Source of the DNA: Tubiluchus corallicola
Lineage: Eukaryota; Priapulida; Priapulimorpha; Priapulimorphida; Tubiluchidae
DNA length: 64,000 bases
Assembly (NCBI GenBank): GCA_030141605.1
Contig: JAQGDQ010002372.1
Coordinates: 310,001-374,000 of the forward strand
Direction of reading: 5' to 3'
In this document: one piece after another, positions 23,701-33,500 of the stretch
Numbering within the stretch: position 1 is the stretch's first letter
Layout: each line of letters begins with the position of its first letter
Notes under the pieces: generated by a model
The model's input: only the letters and a program-made list of their open reading frames with translations
Databases searched by the model: none
Told to the model about the DNA's origin: nothing
Program-made: the position numbers and the translations under genes

Positions 23701-26072
23701 TTGCGTAATTATGTAACTTTCGCAACATAAACTAAATAGTATAGAAGTTCAAACAGTAGCTCAGTTTTTATAGCACGCATAAATTCATAACAATAACAAA
23801 TAAAGTTATCGTTCTTACAGTTAATTTTTATGCCATTCTTTACTTATTTGTAGTAGATCCTACATGCACTTGGCGCGAAATTTGGTACGGAATTACGGTA
23901 CGATATTTTATCGTACTAGTACGATACGATTCGATTTTGTAGGTCCGGCACGGAATTATGGTACGGTATTTTTTAGAGGTACGAAGTGCGGTATTTTTCG
24001 TACCGTACCGTGCCGTACTGCCAGCCATGCCCACATGTACCTGAACAAAGACGAAATAGACATTGAAAATGTAATACAGGGGTTTGCAGACCTCAAAAAG
24101 GCACATTATTTTATAAGTTACAGTTACAAATAATTTTGTAATTTATTCTATTGTAATTACGATGAACTTTAAGTAAACTCTACCTTTAATAAAAATTGAA
24201 AACAAAACTTTACTTTTAATTATACATGGCGAACCCAATTTGTTTACGAGGTATGGGAGTGCAAACTGTATTAGACTACACAGTACATCTATTAGTGACT
24301 ACCTCATTCCCACTCCCATGGACTGAGCTCCGAAATTCAATTTAAGCATTGGACCAGATAGGTGTTACTGCCTCATTAAAGGGTGAGTACTACCTCTCGC
24401 AATGACCTAGGTAAATTGATAGATAAAACCACAGCTTGATGACCTGTAGAAGCGTTTTTCTCAGTTGGCCACAGATTGACGGGCCGATTTGTCAGCCAAG
24501 CGAAAACCTCGAGCAGTGGCCAGTGAATGGATAGGAGGCGCCGATACAATATTCCTGCTGAGGAATTTATCTGTCATACTGCTTATGAATATTCAAATAA
24601 AAGTCTTAGTAAACTGCTCAGCCTTTTCTATTTAGAATAACCTTAAAATTGCAATGTCAAGCAAACAGGTGATTTTTATATTAGTTTGTTAACAAAGTCG
24701 ATGTTAATATCTTAATACATGAGCTTAGTGACCAAGATTAAGCAAAATCATGGTTGGAGACTATTAACACCACCGCGTTCTGTGCGATTGTATTCAAACT
24801 GTTTTCCTCTTAGAGGGACGATGCATTCACATCCGAATATGCAAAAATCATACCGGCATAGTATTACAGCTTAGAATATTAGAACCGATAGTGATAATTG
24901 ATAATTCCGCCATCACCATCCACATTAAGTAGGCGCTAGCATTGAGTATTGTAGACCAGCTTGAAAGTGCCAAACTGTATAAAAATCAACTGTTAGCTGA
25001 AAGAATGCAGTTTACGGTAGCAACATGTTTAGAGATACGAAGGGTCTACTTACGTCATTGAAGCTAGCGTTGACGCAACTCTTATCTTCTATGAGCTTTT
25101 CTACAGCTTTTACGTGGCCGACAGAAGCAGCGACTAATAATGTTGGATACGGAAAATCCTGCAAAATAAAAGAAATAAGAAAGCATGTCCGGGATTTCGC
25201 AAATTCACGGAGAGAACGTCGTTACGGTTCATTAAGTAACAAAAGATTCGTTATGGAACAGTATTATGTATCAAAGTAATACAGGGGTTGGTCTTGGTCT
25301 GTGGGTAGGCCCTGAAGACCAGACCCCAGATAGACCAGCCGTAGACCACAGACAGACCAACCAGATCTGTGACAAATGAGATTTCAGATAAATCAGAAAC
25401 CCCAGACTGATCAGCCACAAATTACACTACAGATATATTAGATTTCAAACAGATCAGTAAAATCAACCACATACCAGACCTCTGTCGACCTTATAAGGAC
25501 GTTATATTTTTAACAGCAACAACAACAACAAGAATAAACAACGGCTTCTACTAAAGTATAAAAACACCGTTGATTTGAAATTTGCAAACAGGATTAACCA
25601 AAATGTAAGACGACTGAGAGACATGTAGTGCAGTTGATATCAAGAAACTTTTTCGATGTTTAGTAGATGAGTGTTCATACACACTATAACTGTACAAAAA
25701 TCACACGCTCAATAATTTTACTTTTTACGACAATTGTGGTTAAACGTACCCAAGGGAAAAAAGCTAAGGGTTAGAGCTAATATTAACACACTTGGCTATG
25801 ACAGACCAAGATAATAATATTTATCTGACCTATCATAACAAAAAAACTAGCTGCTATAGCTACAAGTTACTGCGTTTCACAAGAATTACCAAATTTTCAA
25901 AAGAAATAGTTCCTCTAGGGTCCAGTCGGTTTTCTTTCATTAATTCATCTAGGGCTAATCGAACATTCTCGGCTGTCACATCTACTTCTTTCTTATCCTT
26001 CTTCTTGCGAGTTCCGCATTCAGCGTCTTCAGCTTTCACTACAGGTGAGTTTTTTCTTTTTATTTCAGTCAT
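13558..26072 (-). CDS. RNase L-like protein: ankyrin repeats - long insert - pseudokinase - KEN domain
   Basis: Nine coding exons on the minus strand join in frame: 26072-25890, 25158-25054, 22954-22856, 22392-22288, 20616-20407, 19987-19865, 19118-14887, 14774-14618, 14535-13558. The predicted product is about 2063 residues. Order: a Lys-rich N terminus (1-61), about six ankyrin repeats (62-275), a helical then low-complexity insert (276-1680), a kinase-like domain (1680-1930), and a C-terminal KEN domain (1930-2063) of the IRE1/RNase L type. In vertebrate RNase L, ankyrin repeats bind 2-5A and drive KEN dimerisation to cut RNA; human RNase L is 741 residues, so this protein is nearly three times as long. 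Oddities: HRD is HGG, DFG is DTG, and the KEN catalytic His position is Tyr, so both enzymes may be inactive. All junctions are phase 0 except the one between exons 7 and 8 (phase 2). It could act as an RNA-stress sensor or scaffold (inference). The start is the first in-frame ATG of a Lys-rich exon; an upstream 5' exon is possible. Confidence 0.85.
14887..19118 (-). CDS. RNase L-like gene, exon 7: 4.2-kb exon with the ~1400-residue insert
   Basis: One uninterrupted frame joined to the ankyrin exons by a phase-0 acceptor (TTTTCAG|AATAGAACA) and to the kinase by a phase-2 donor (AG|GTAAAT). The first ~190 residues (LDPKARSASRFYTEYL onward) look like a folded, all-helical domain, followed by a basic/charged helix around RKREKKRRHRENS. 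The remainder is Ser/Asn/Thr/Glu-rich and probably disordered. Near residues 1365-1445 there is a proline-rich stretch with CPPGINH, PPPPGFFP and PPPGIEF. Near 1505 and 1621 a motif is duplicated (MSTPAEIFAQQD, MSTPGEMLFQKD). I recognise no known domain in the insert. An alternative is that this exon starts its own transcript at MLDPKARS (19103), but in-frame splice sites at both ends favour a single gene. Confidence 0.8.
19865..25158 (-). CDS. RNase L-like gene, exons 2-6: ankyrin repeat region
   Basis: Five exons of 105, 99, 105, 210 and 123 nt, each a whole number of codons. They encode 35-, 33-, 35-, 70- and 41-residue blocks. Diagnostic strings are TLLVAASVGHVKAVEKLI, GATALLVSCKHSWPEITERL (ending KAGADVNA), SNAIMMATKNGN, GETVLIIAAERGWESCVDFL, GNSALHLAAENGYPAVLLKL and GITPVCLALVSK. 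Each follows the ankyrin TPLH-x-AA-x-x-G-x-x-x-x-V-x-x-LL pattern, the last one degenerately, so roughly six repeats against nine in human RNase L. For the 210-nt exon I chose acceptor TTTAG|CTAGGTG (20616) rather than CTAG|GTG (20612), because only the former keeps phase 0 with the preceding exon. Whether 2-5A contact residues are present cannot be judged without a structural alignment. Confidence 0.8.
23349..23406. repeat. Short tandem repeat related to the foldback element at 33079-33860
   Basis: Four degenerate units of the form CCTGTGCCATTTTTA in tandem. The same unit builds both ends of the element in an EFHC1 intron, so this is probably a solo or truncated end of that family. Confidence 0.6.
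23884..24020. repeat. Cluster of GGTACGG / CCGTACC motifs
   Basis: At least ten copies or near-copies of GGTACGGTA-like words on both strands (ACGGTACGATA, TATCGTACTAG, GGCACGGAATT, GTACGGTATT, CGTACCGTACCG, GCCGTACTG). The segment can fold on itself. Probably part of a dispersed repeat of unknown class. Confidence 0.6.
25283..25500. repeat. Degenerate AGACCAG-rich minisatellite
   Basis: Irregular tandem array of AGACCA / CAGACC / CAGAT words (for example CCAGATAGACCAGCC and CCACAGACAGACCAACC) decaying into AGATCAG-type units. It lies in the intron between exons 1 and 2 of the RNase L-like gene. Confidence 0.55.
25890..26072 (-). CDS. RNase L-like gene, exon 1 (N terminus)
   Basis: Encodes 61 residues starting MTEIKRKNSPVV, with a basic RKKKDKK run that could act as a nuclear localisation signal (inference). 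Near its end it reads DPRGTISFENL, then a phase-0 donor (TTG|GTAATT). The next exon begins DFPYPTLLVAASVGH, which completes a typical start of an ankyrin repeat. Confidence 0.7.
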
Positions 26073-26083
26073 TGCATTTACAT
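26069..26083 (-). promoter_or_regulatory. Minimal upstream ORFs overlapping the start codon
   Basis: On the minus strand the leader reads ATGTAAATGCAATGA: an ATG-stop (26083-26078), then ATG-CAA-TGA (26077-26069) whose stop overlaps the main ATG (26072-26070). If the 5' UTR includes these bases, initiation at the main start would depend on leaky scanning or reinitiation. The transcription start is unknown. Confidence 0.4.
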
Positions 26084-28636
26084 TGAAGGTAAAAATTGAA
26101 ACGTTTGTTTCTCTGCTCTGCTAAGAAGCGCGCTTACAAAGTTAAAACGTTCTTAAAAATAATTATTCTAAAACGCACGCGTTCAAACTTCTGTAGAAAA
26201 GCTTGGTTGTTTCTAGGGGAAGATTTGATGTGTTTTTCTTTGTGATGTAAGCAAATTGGGGTGCTGAGGTAGAATTTCCATTTTCAGAAGCAAAAGGCTA
26301 TTAAAGAAGCGTTGCTTCTTTTAATTCAATAATAAATTGCCTCACGTAGTAACGTCTATTTTTATGCAAATCGCCCCCTAAAAAGATTAGTGCGTAAAGG
26401 GGCTACGTACGCCAGCTCCTAAAAACATAGAACTACAAGTAATTTGTTTGTGGTACATTTGCTAACGTTCTTTTTAAAGGCGTGAAATAACAATGTTCTG
26501 GTAATTCTAAAATTACCAGACGAAAAATGATAGATGTACCAGCTGCTACTGATCTGCGTTTTGCATAAGATAAAATATGATGGCGATAAAAGGTTTAAGT
26601 AACAAAAACAGCAAATTTTATCACCTATAATTATGCTGTCACTGTGCCTGTACAGTTTTTTGGTTCAGTTGTCACGTATAATGACAAAAATCGCTGTATT
26701 AGCACAATTGCATATATTTAGTATAAGCCTATAACAAATTTTAAAGCACAAGATTATAAAAATACGGAAACTAAAAAAAATTCATGGGGTCATCGGAGAC
26801 AGTGTTTATAGTGAGCTTCCATTTTACAGTTTTCTGAAATGCAGGCTGGCTGTTCGTCTAACAAAACTTCTTCCAAAATCTTCAACACTAATTCAAGCGT
26901 CACTTAAGCTTGAAAAAATATCGGATAGATTGGGACACTCGTAGATTCCTGGAAGATGTTGGCTTCTAGGAAATCTAAATAATCCCTTATATAATACCTA
27001 CCGGGAAAATCGTTGGAGGAAGAAGAAACGCAGTTTATCCTAGTCTTCATCCATATATTTATTAAATGAGACTAGCTCTGTTTAACTTAAGCCTTTAAGC
27101 TGGCTATCATTACCACGTATACTCAGATATTTTCTGACTTTGAAATAAATATATCGTGGGAGACAGAATTAAAATTTAGAATAGCAAAAACCGTTCAAAA
27201 ACATTTTATGCGCGAACGATGAACTATACAAGTAATGTGGTTATTGATTACATTCCATGTGCATAATTTCTCATTATCCCCTCGCAACAAAATTGCATGA
27301 GAGGATATAGTAATGCCCTCTGTTTGTAGCTGTCTGTCCATCCAAGTGTGCGTCCGTTATTCCGCCATTTGCTTTGTGGACAAATTTCAAGCCAAATCCA
27401 TAAGCAAGCCGTCGACTTTAATTGGGGTCTCAGTGTCAAAGGTCAGAGTCACAGGATCTATTGCACATAATAGTACGACGGTTCGTTGGGAGGAGATGGT
27501 CGCTTTGCGGTCCATGTTTACTTTGCTGTATTGTTGAGAGAAGCCATTTGCTGACCATTGTAGAAATGTAGAAACGTTTTCAAAAGTAGCGTTTTGTAAT
27601 AAGCCATAGAAATCTCTCCAAGAAACCCGTACTTACAATTTCGCAAAATATATTTGAGCAAAATTTTGAAAACGTCGGTTGGCTGAGATCACTAAAACGT
27701 CGGCAGCGGGAAGTAAGCTAATTAATAGTGTCTTATTCAGTATATGTGCAGTCAATAATTCATTCAAAAATATATTATATTATTATTATTATATTAAAAT
27801 TATTAATACAAATTAATTAATAACAATATTTATTCATTAATAGTTTGCCATTCAGTTAGCTGGTCACCCATCAATAAGCAGCCAGTAACTGACATTTCTG
27901 GCATAAAAAGTAATAAAAAGGCCAAAGATTCACAGTAATTTAGTACTTAGCATTCTGTTACCTTAAAATGTTTGTGCTTTCCCTATAATTATTAATTATG
28001 GCATAAACTTATGCTCTTACACTTTGTCAAATTTTTTTATAGCATTGCCTATAGATCTAATGTATTTGGCCTTGCATATTTCATTCAGTGAAAGCCTCCA
28101 TGAATATAAAAAAAATATGTACCTCTTAGTTATTAAAGCAGTTTCCTGAGGCAGTCAAAATATTTCATCTGGTAAATACTACAAGATTTACTAGTGCACA
28201 AACACAGACACACAAATATATTCATTTATTTCTTCCTACTATAACAAATCACAAATTAAAGAAATACCTAAACCTCAAATTGAAGCAAAAAGCAGACACC
28301 TTTTATTTAAATCAACACTGTTTAGCATATCAGAATATTTTAATGCTAATTAGTCAACAATATACAAGTCTATGTTATTAGCTTAATTTTATAGTAGACT
28401 TTACTTGAATTGTACATACGACTAGAAACATTAAAACAGACCCAGTGAATTGTTACTCGTTGGTAAATTAAAAGAGCCACTAAACAATTATAAGAGCAAG
28501 TATTTCAATGATAAAATTATTTCTACACTATAAATGCAAATATGATGCATACAGCAAAACCACAGTACAAGATTATGCAAGAATGTAAAAATGTCTAGTT
28601 ATCACAGTTTTCTTTATCTTTCCAATGTTTGATTAT
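26084..28636. other. Intergenic spacer between EFHC1 3' end and the RNase L-like gene
   Basis: About 2.5 kb that must contain the EFHC1 3' UTR and the promoter of the minus-strand RNase L-like gene. A TTTATT (AATAAA on minus) at 28302-28307 could be the EFHC1 polyadenylation signal. A dispersed repeat lies at about 27265-27520. No other gene seen. Confidence 0.5.
27265..27520 (-). repeat. Probable dispersed repeat with TGACCTTTGAC core
   Basis: On the minus strand it reads CCTGTGACTCTGACCTTTGA, later a GGACGCACACTTGGATGGAC stretch, then ACAGAGGGCATTACTATATC. This combination (TGACCTTTGACC-type core followed by GGACGGAC-type units and a 3' GGGGATAATG) resembles high-copy intronic repeats I know from marine invertebrate genomes. 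Copy number cannot be checked inside one window. The open frames on both strands here are by-products. Confidence 0.4.
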
Positions 28637-28892
28637 TCATTCTGCAGAGATAAAAAATTGCTGGAACTTTTTGAAGTTGATGAGGTTGTCATCATAATCG
28701 GTGCATTGTGCAATAACCTGAAATAAATTTAATATTATTTATAACTAACTGTTTCTGATGTTGGACAGTAAACTGTACTCCATCCTTGATCAAGCCTGGC
28801 AATGTACTGTTGTTCAATCATAAGTGCTATGCTATGTTAGTGTATTTTGCTTTATATATATATATTTATGTATATATATATATTTATATATA

Positions 28893-28925
<33 letters not shown>

Positions 28926-30537
28926 CAAGTATATAATACTTGTATGTTTAAGAACATAAAAGTACCAGAAAACAAACATCTTGGTTATCATCACCGAGTT
29001 TTCTTCCTTTTGGTCAAGTAACAATCCAGCAAACAAAGATATGAGTGATTTAATTAGTCAGAATCAATAATTTGTGAATTTTTACAGATCATGCTAACAA
29101 TTAGTTCTATCAAGACATGTTTCTAGGTTTTTTTGATGACTCAGCCATTTTTAATAATTAAAGGTGTTTTTCCAGCATGTTTTTCATGCGTGTACTATCT
29201 TACACATGCATTATGCAAGTACGTATCTCTTTAGACATTTTCCAAAGTTATGCAAAAGAATGAGTTTAAAACAATTTTTTAAAATATTTACCAAATCCAG
29301 TATGTCATCGTCCAAAGGAATATTGGCACGTCGACAAAGGACTTTCAGCTCATTTTTCTCAATGTAGCCAGATTTGAATCCACTCCTAAAAGAACAATTT
29401 ATACCAATCAAACTTTTATCTTAACAGATTTGCCGTCATTAACACGTACATATACTTGCTTGTGCCAAATGCTTGTGTTGCCTCGACCGAACAATATGAC
29501 TTTTTTGCACAAAATATCAAACACCAAAATACCAGTTTCTGGTGTAATGGTAAAAAGTTACTGCAAGGCTTATAATTAAAGCACACTTATCAACACTGTT
29601 TACTTTGGAATTTCAAACTTAATGCTTTCCTCTTACATAGTTGTAAACACTTATGAAAGTTCAACTCTATGGCTCATTTAATTAGCCTTGTTAGCCCATA
29701 CTGCCCAGGCTTAATTACCTATAATTATCTGCATTTAAAAACTCCTTTTTCAAAGCATCTTTCTGCATTGAACACCACTGTTGTAGCATTTTTTGAACAC
29801 GATTCAGCAACCTTTCTGCATCATCATCTTTTCTGAAATGTATAAATCTATAAATTTAACTATATTAAATTTAATCATCCTATGCAATATGCATAGGGAG
29901 ATAAAAGATGTTCATTTTAAATTTGTGAGTTAAAAATTGCAGCTTCTGACACCAGTTTTATTGCATTTTACACAGACTACAATAATATTATCTACATATA
30001 ATATATGTGTTATATACAGACAGGATAATAATCTCGAATGCAAAAAATTCAAAAACTTTTCAGGCTATTTAATCTTAATAGCTGTTTCTCTAGACAACCT
30101 GATAATGTACCAACTTGAATTCAAAATATTGCTATCAGTGTGCAACTGGAAAAAGTACGAAAAGTAGGGTATGAATGAAACATACATTTATTCACAGATG
30201 CCAAAAAAAATGTCTCATCAACTTAAGAGCACTAAGTGAACTTATACAGCTTGCTCAATAAGTGCTAAATGAGTCTCAGAAGCTTTTAACCATGTAAAAT
30301 AAAACTAAATGTCTTTATGTATTTAATTTTCCATAATGCCTTAATTCAAATACACTGAAAAGGCCATAGCAAACTAACAAATTATCAACAGTTGAATATT
30401 ATTGAAACAATCATGTTCAAAATACAACTACATTTAACACAGTTCCAGATTATCTTGTACTTACTTATATGCAGTAGACCCTTGAGAAGTTGGCCCTTGT
30501 TTCTCCAAATGAGCTTTTAATGACAGCACAAGAGACG
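28637..30537 (-). CDS. EFHC1 exons 12-15: C-terminal EF-hand region
   Basis: Exon 12 gives [14 protein letters not shown]. Exon 13 gives [20 protein letters not shown]. Exon 14 gives [20 protein letters not shown] followed by [11 protein letters not shown]. Exon 15 gives [16 protein letters not shown] and the stop at 28637-28639. The [13 protein letters not shown] segment sits where an EF-hand loop is expected, but its Ca-ligand pattern is poor, so calcium binding is doubtful. Confidence 0.85.
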
Positions 30538-33500
30538 CTATTAAAAAATACAGCCAGGAACTTTAAAATATTGAAAAATCTTACCAGAAGGTAAAAAATA
30601 ACAAAGTAACTTTAAATAAGTATGAGATGAAATAAAACTGTATGAATAGATACCAATTTAATTTCATTCACTAAAAAATGAAATTTGCAACAACACAATG
30701 TTTGATTTACGCTTTTGTAAAGATGAAATATTATGGTATTAAATTTTTAGAGTAAATGCAGTTTGCAGTAAATAACTTAGGCAGCAGAATCATAGATCTT
30801 TGTGAGTTGCATTCTAAGCTTGGATGATCCTTTCTTTAACACACAGACATGTCAACAAACTAGGCTATTACCATGCAAGCTTTAAATTGTATTTACCCGG
30901 AAATTTGTCCTTGTGTAGCTCTACATATTTTACTACATATTCATCAACATCAACAATTTTGAAGCGATTGTTGAATACAACTATTATGCTTCCAATGTCA
31001 AAATCCTGAGGTCCATAAAATTCAGGATTTTGCACTGATGATCCTGGCTTTTGAAGCCTTGTTCGTTCTAAAAATTTCCCTGAAATTTATTTAAATGGAT
31101 TCAAGATAAAATGCTATTATGATGACATTGAAAAGTTTTTTACCTGATAGTAGAGACAACAGATATATGAATGAAAAACAAAATGTACATAGTTGTAGTT
31201 GGATGTTTTAGCCTAAAAATGACTGTTTCACATTATTTTTCACATTCTAAGAGTGTGCATATAACTTACCTCCAAGAATTCCTGAGTTTCTCACAGGTGG
31301 TTCATATATTGTGACCATGTCATCAGCAAGTCGGTATGAAATAACGAACCTTCTGTTTTTGTCCTCTTGCTTGACTGTATCCTAATCCATGAAAATATTA
31401 ATATTAATTCACAAAGATAGGGCAAAAAGTTGTTTTAACAACTAAATTCGAATATGTAACTCAAAAACAGTACGGCATGCATTTCTCGCTAAAATTTCTG
31501 AAGTCCAGATAAAAATGAATCTAATGACAACAAAAGAAATTAAGCACTATATCAGCAATATTACATTTATCAAATACGTACAACATAACTGAAATGGTAT
31601 AAAAGAACTTACCAGAATTGCAGCATAACGCAAGACATTATGGTCATTTTGCAACATCTTAACAACGTCTTTCTTGGGTGGTTGAGGTATAAGTGACAGA
31701 CATGATTGCAAACTATCTTCCACTGAGCCGAAACCAGTGTAAGGTGGTACTTCCTAAAGAAAATGTGAAAAAAAAATCAGAAAAAAATATGACTAAAAAT
31801 TATTGAGGTTTTTATATCAGAACATTTTAATAATAATAATAATAATAATAATAATGCATTCTTAAATCAGGGAAATCAAAATCTCGCTAGATACACTTAT
31901 AATGGTAATATGGATAGCTTAGTTAAAACACGTGAATTTTTCATATGAAAAATATATGTACAGAGCTGTTATTCAAAGAAATGAAAATTGTGATGGTTGT
32001 AAATGTTTGTAAATTGAGAATGGCTTGTTTTGTGTACAGATATACAAATAATTTACTACCAAATACCTTCCAGTAATTTCGAATAGAGATTGATGTTCTT
32101 ATAAAACAAAACTGCTAAACGATTGTCATTTTCATAAATGTAGAACTAATGTAAAATTACAATTGCTGATGTGTAGACAAATTATGCAAGGAATAGAAAA
32201 CTATTAATATTAATCAAGTTACTATGGTCTAGTCCCTAGGCCATTTCTTACCCTAGAAAAATTGTTTATTTTTGTTGACTTTTTTCAGCAATAGACCTGG
32301 ATTTTAATGTGTATCAAATAAAAGCCCTGTTAGATAGTTCTATCTTGGGCAAATATGGTAAAATGTGATAAATAGATAGCATACAAAACAACAAATTCTA
32401 TTGTTAATGCATTAGAAGAACATGCATTCCTGCTTCGTAATGGTATTATGTAGCACACATCTACCTTCTTCACTACACGTTTCTCTTGTCCGATGATCTT
32501 CTCTCTATCTATTGGTGTAAAATCTGAGATGTCAAAATGTGCTTTATAAAAATCACGAGTATATGCATCGCAGTCACAAATCAAGAACCTAGTTAGGAAA
32601 TATAATTTATGCCATTAAAAGAAGATTTCATTACGTTGTTCATTAAGTTATAGTAGTTCATTAATTATAGTTTCTCTGATGTATGCATGTAACTACTTAT
32701 ATTAGATCATATCGTAGCGATGATCTAAGCAATATGATTGCAACAATAATTATTATTGTGCAGGTCTTCATTAAAACCCTTTCAAAACTGCTCAACCAAA
32801 ATGGTTACACGTAGCATTTTAAGAAAAAAAAAGAAAAGTGCGCACATACACAAACTTTCAATATACCAGGACATTCTCATTAACTTTAAAAACCCTTACT
32901 CAAAAAAAGACAGCTGGAGGTGTGGTTGTGTGTGGAAGTTTTAAAAATGCTGACATTACATTAGTGCATTTAGTCCTGAAGACACAACCCACACCTTTAA
33001 ATCAAAAAAGTCATGTATGGATTCACAACCATCCACCTTTAAATAGTTAGTGCAAAAAAGCCGGCCACTAACGAATGTAGGTAAAAATGGCAACAGAAAA
33101 AATGGCACGGTAAAAATGGCACAGAATGAAAATCACACAGGAAAAAATGGCACACTTAGTAAAGTATGCGCTTAGGGTTAGGGTTACAGTGGGGATAATT
33201 ATTTTAGTTATTTTTACCTCTGCCAAAGAAGTTACTTTCAACACAGTTTGTTTGTTTGTTTGTCTGTTTATTTGGTTGTCTTTTGTCTGTTATGGTAATA
33301 AAAATATTACACAAAAACTATCTGACAGTTTTCCAAGAAACTCTGTGAACAAAAGTGGGCATAGGGTACTGAAGTTGGAATCTTTTCGTCGGTTCTTTTT
33401 TCTCAAAGCTTGACCGAACACCATATACAAAAAAACATTTGTGGAGTGCTTCATGGGGTCTTGGAGGGAGTGTTTAGTACTTCTTTTTTGTTATCTCCAC

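Larger units (their letters stand above)
22955..25053. other. Intron of the RNase L-like gene with repeat insertions
   Basis: About 2.1 kb between ankyrin exons 2 and 3. It carries a short copy of the CCTGTGCCATTTTTA repeat family (23349-23406) and a cluster of GGTACGG-type motifs (23884-24020). Otherwise it is AT-rich with no exon seen. Confidence 0.7.

Noticed and set aside
33172-33186. Ancient telomere fusion site
   Set aside because: Only two and a half TTAGGG units, inside a mobile-type repeat.
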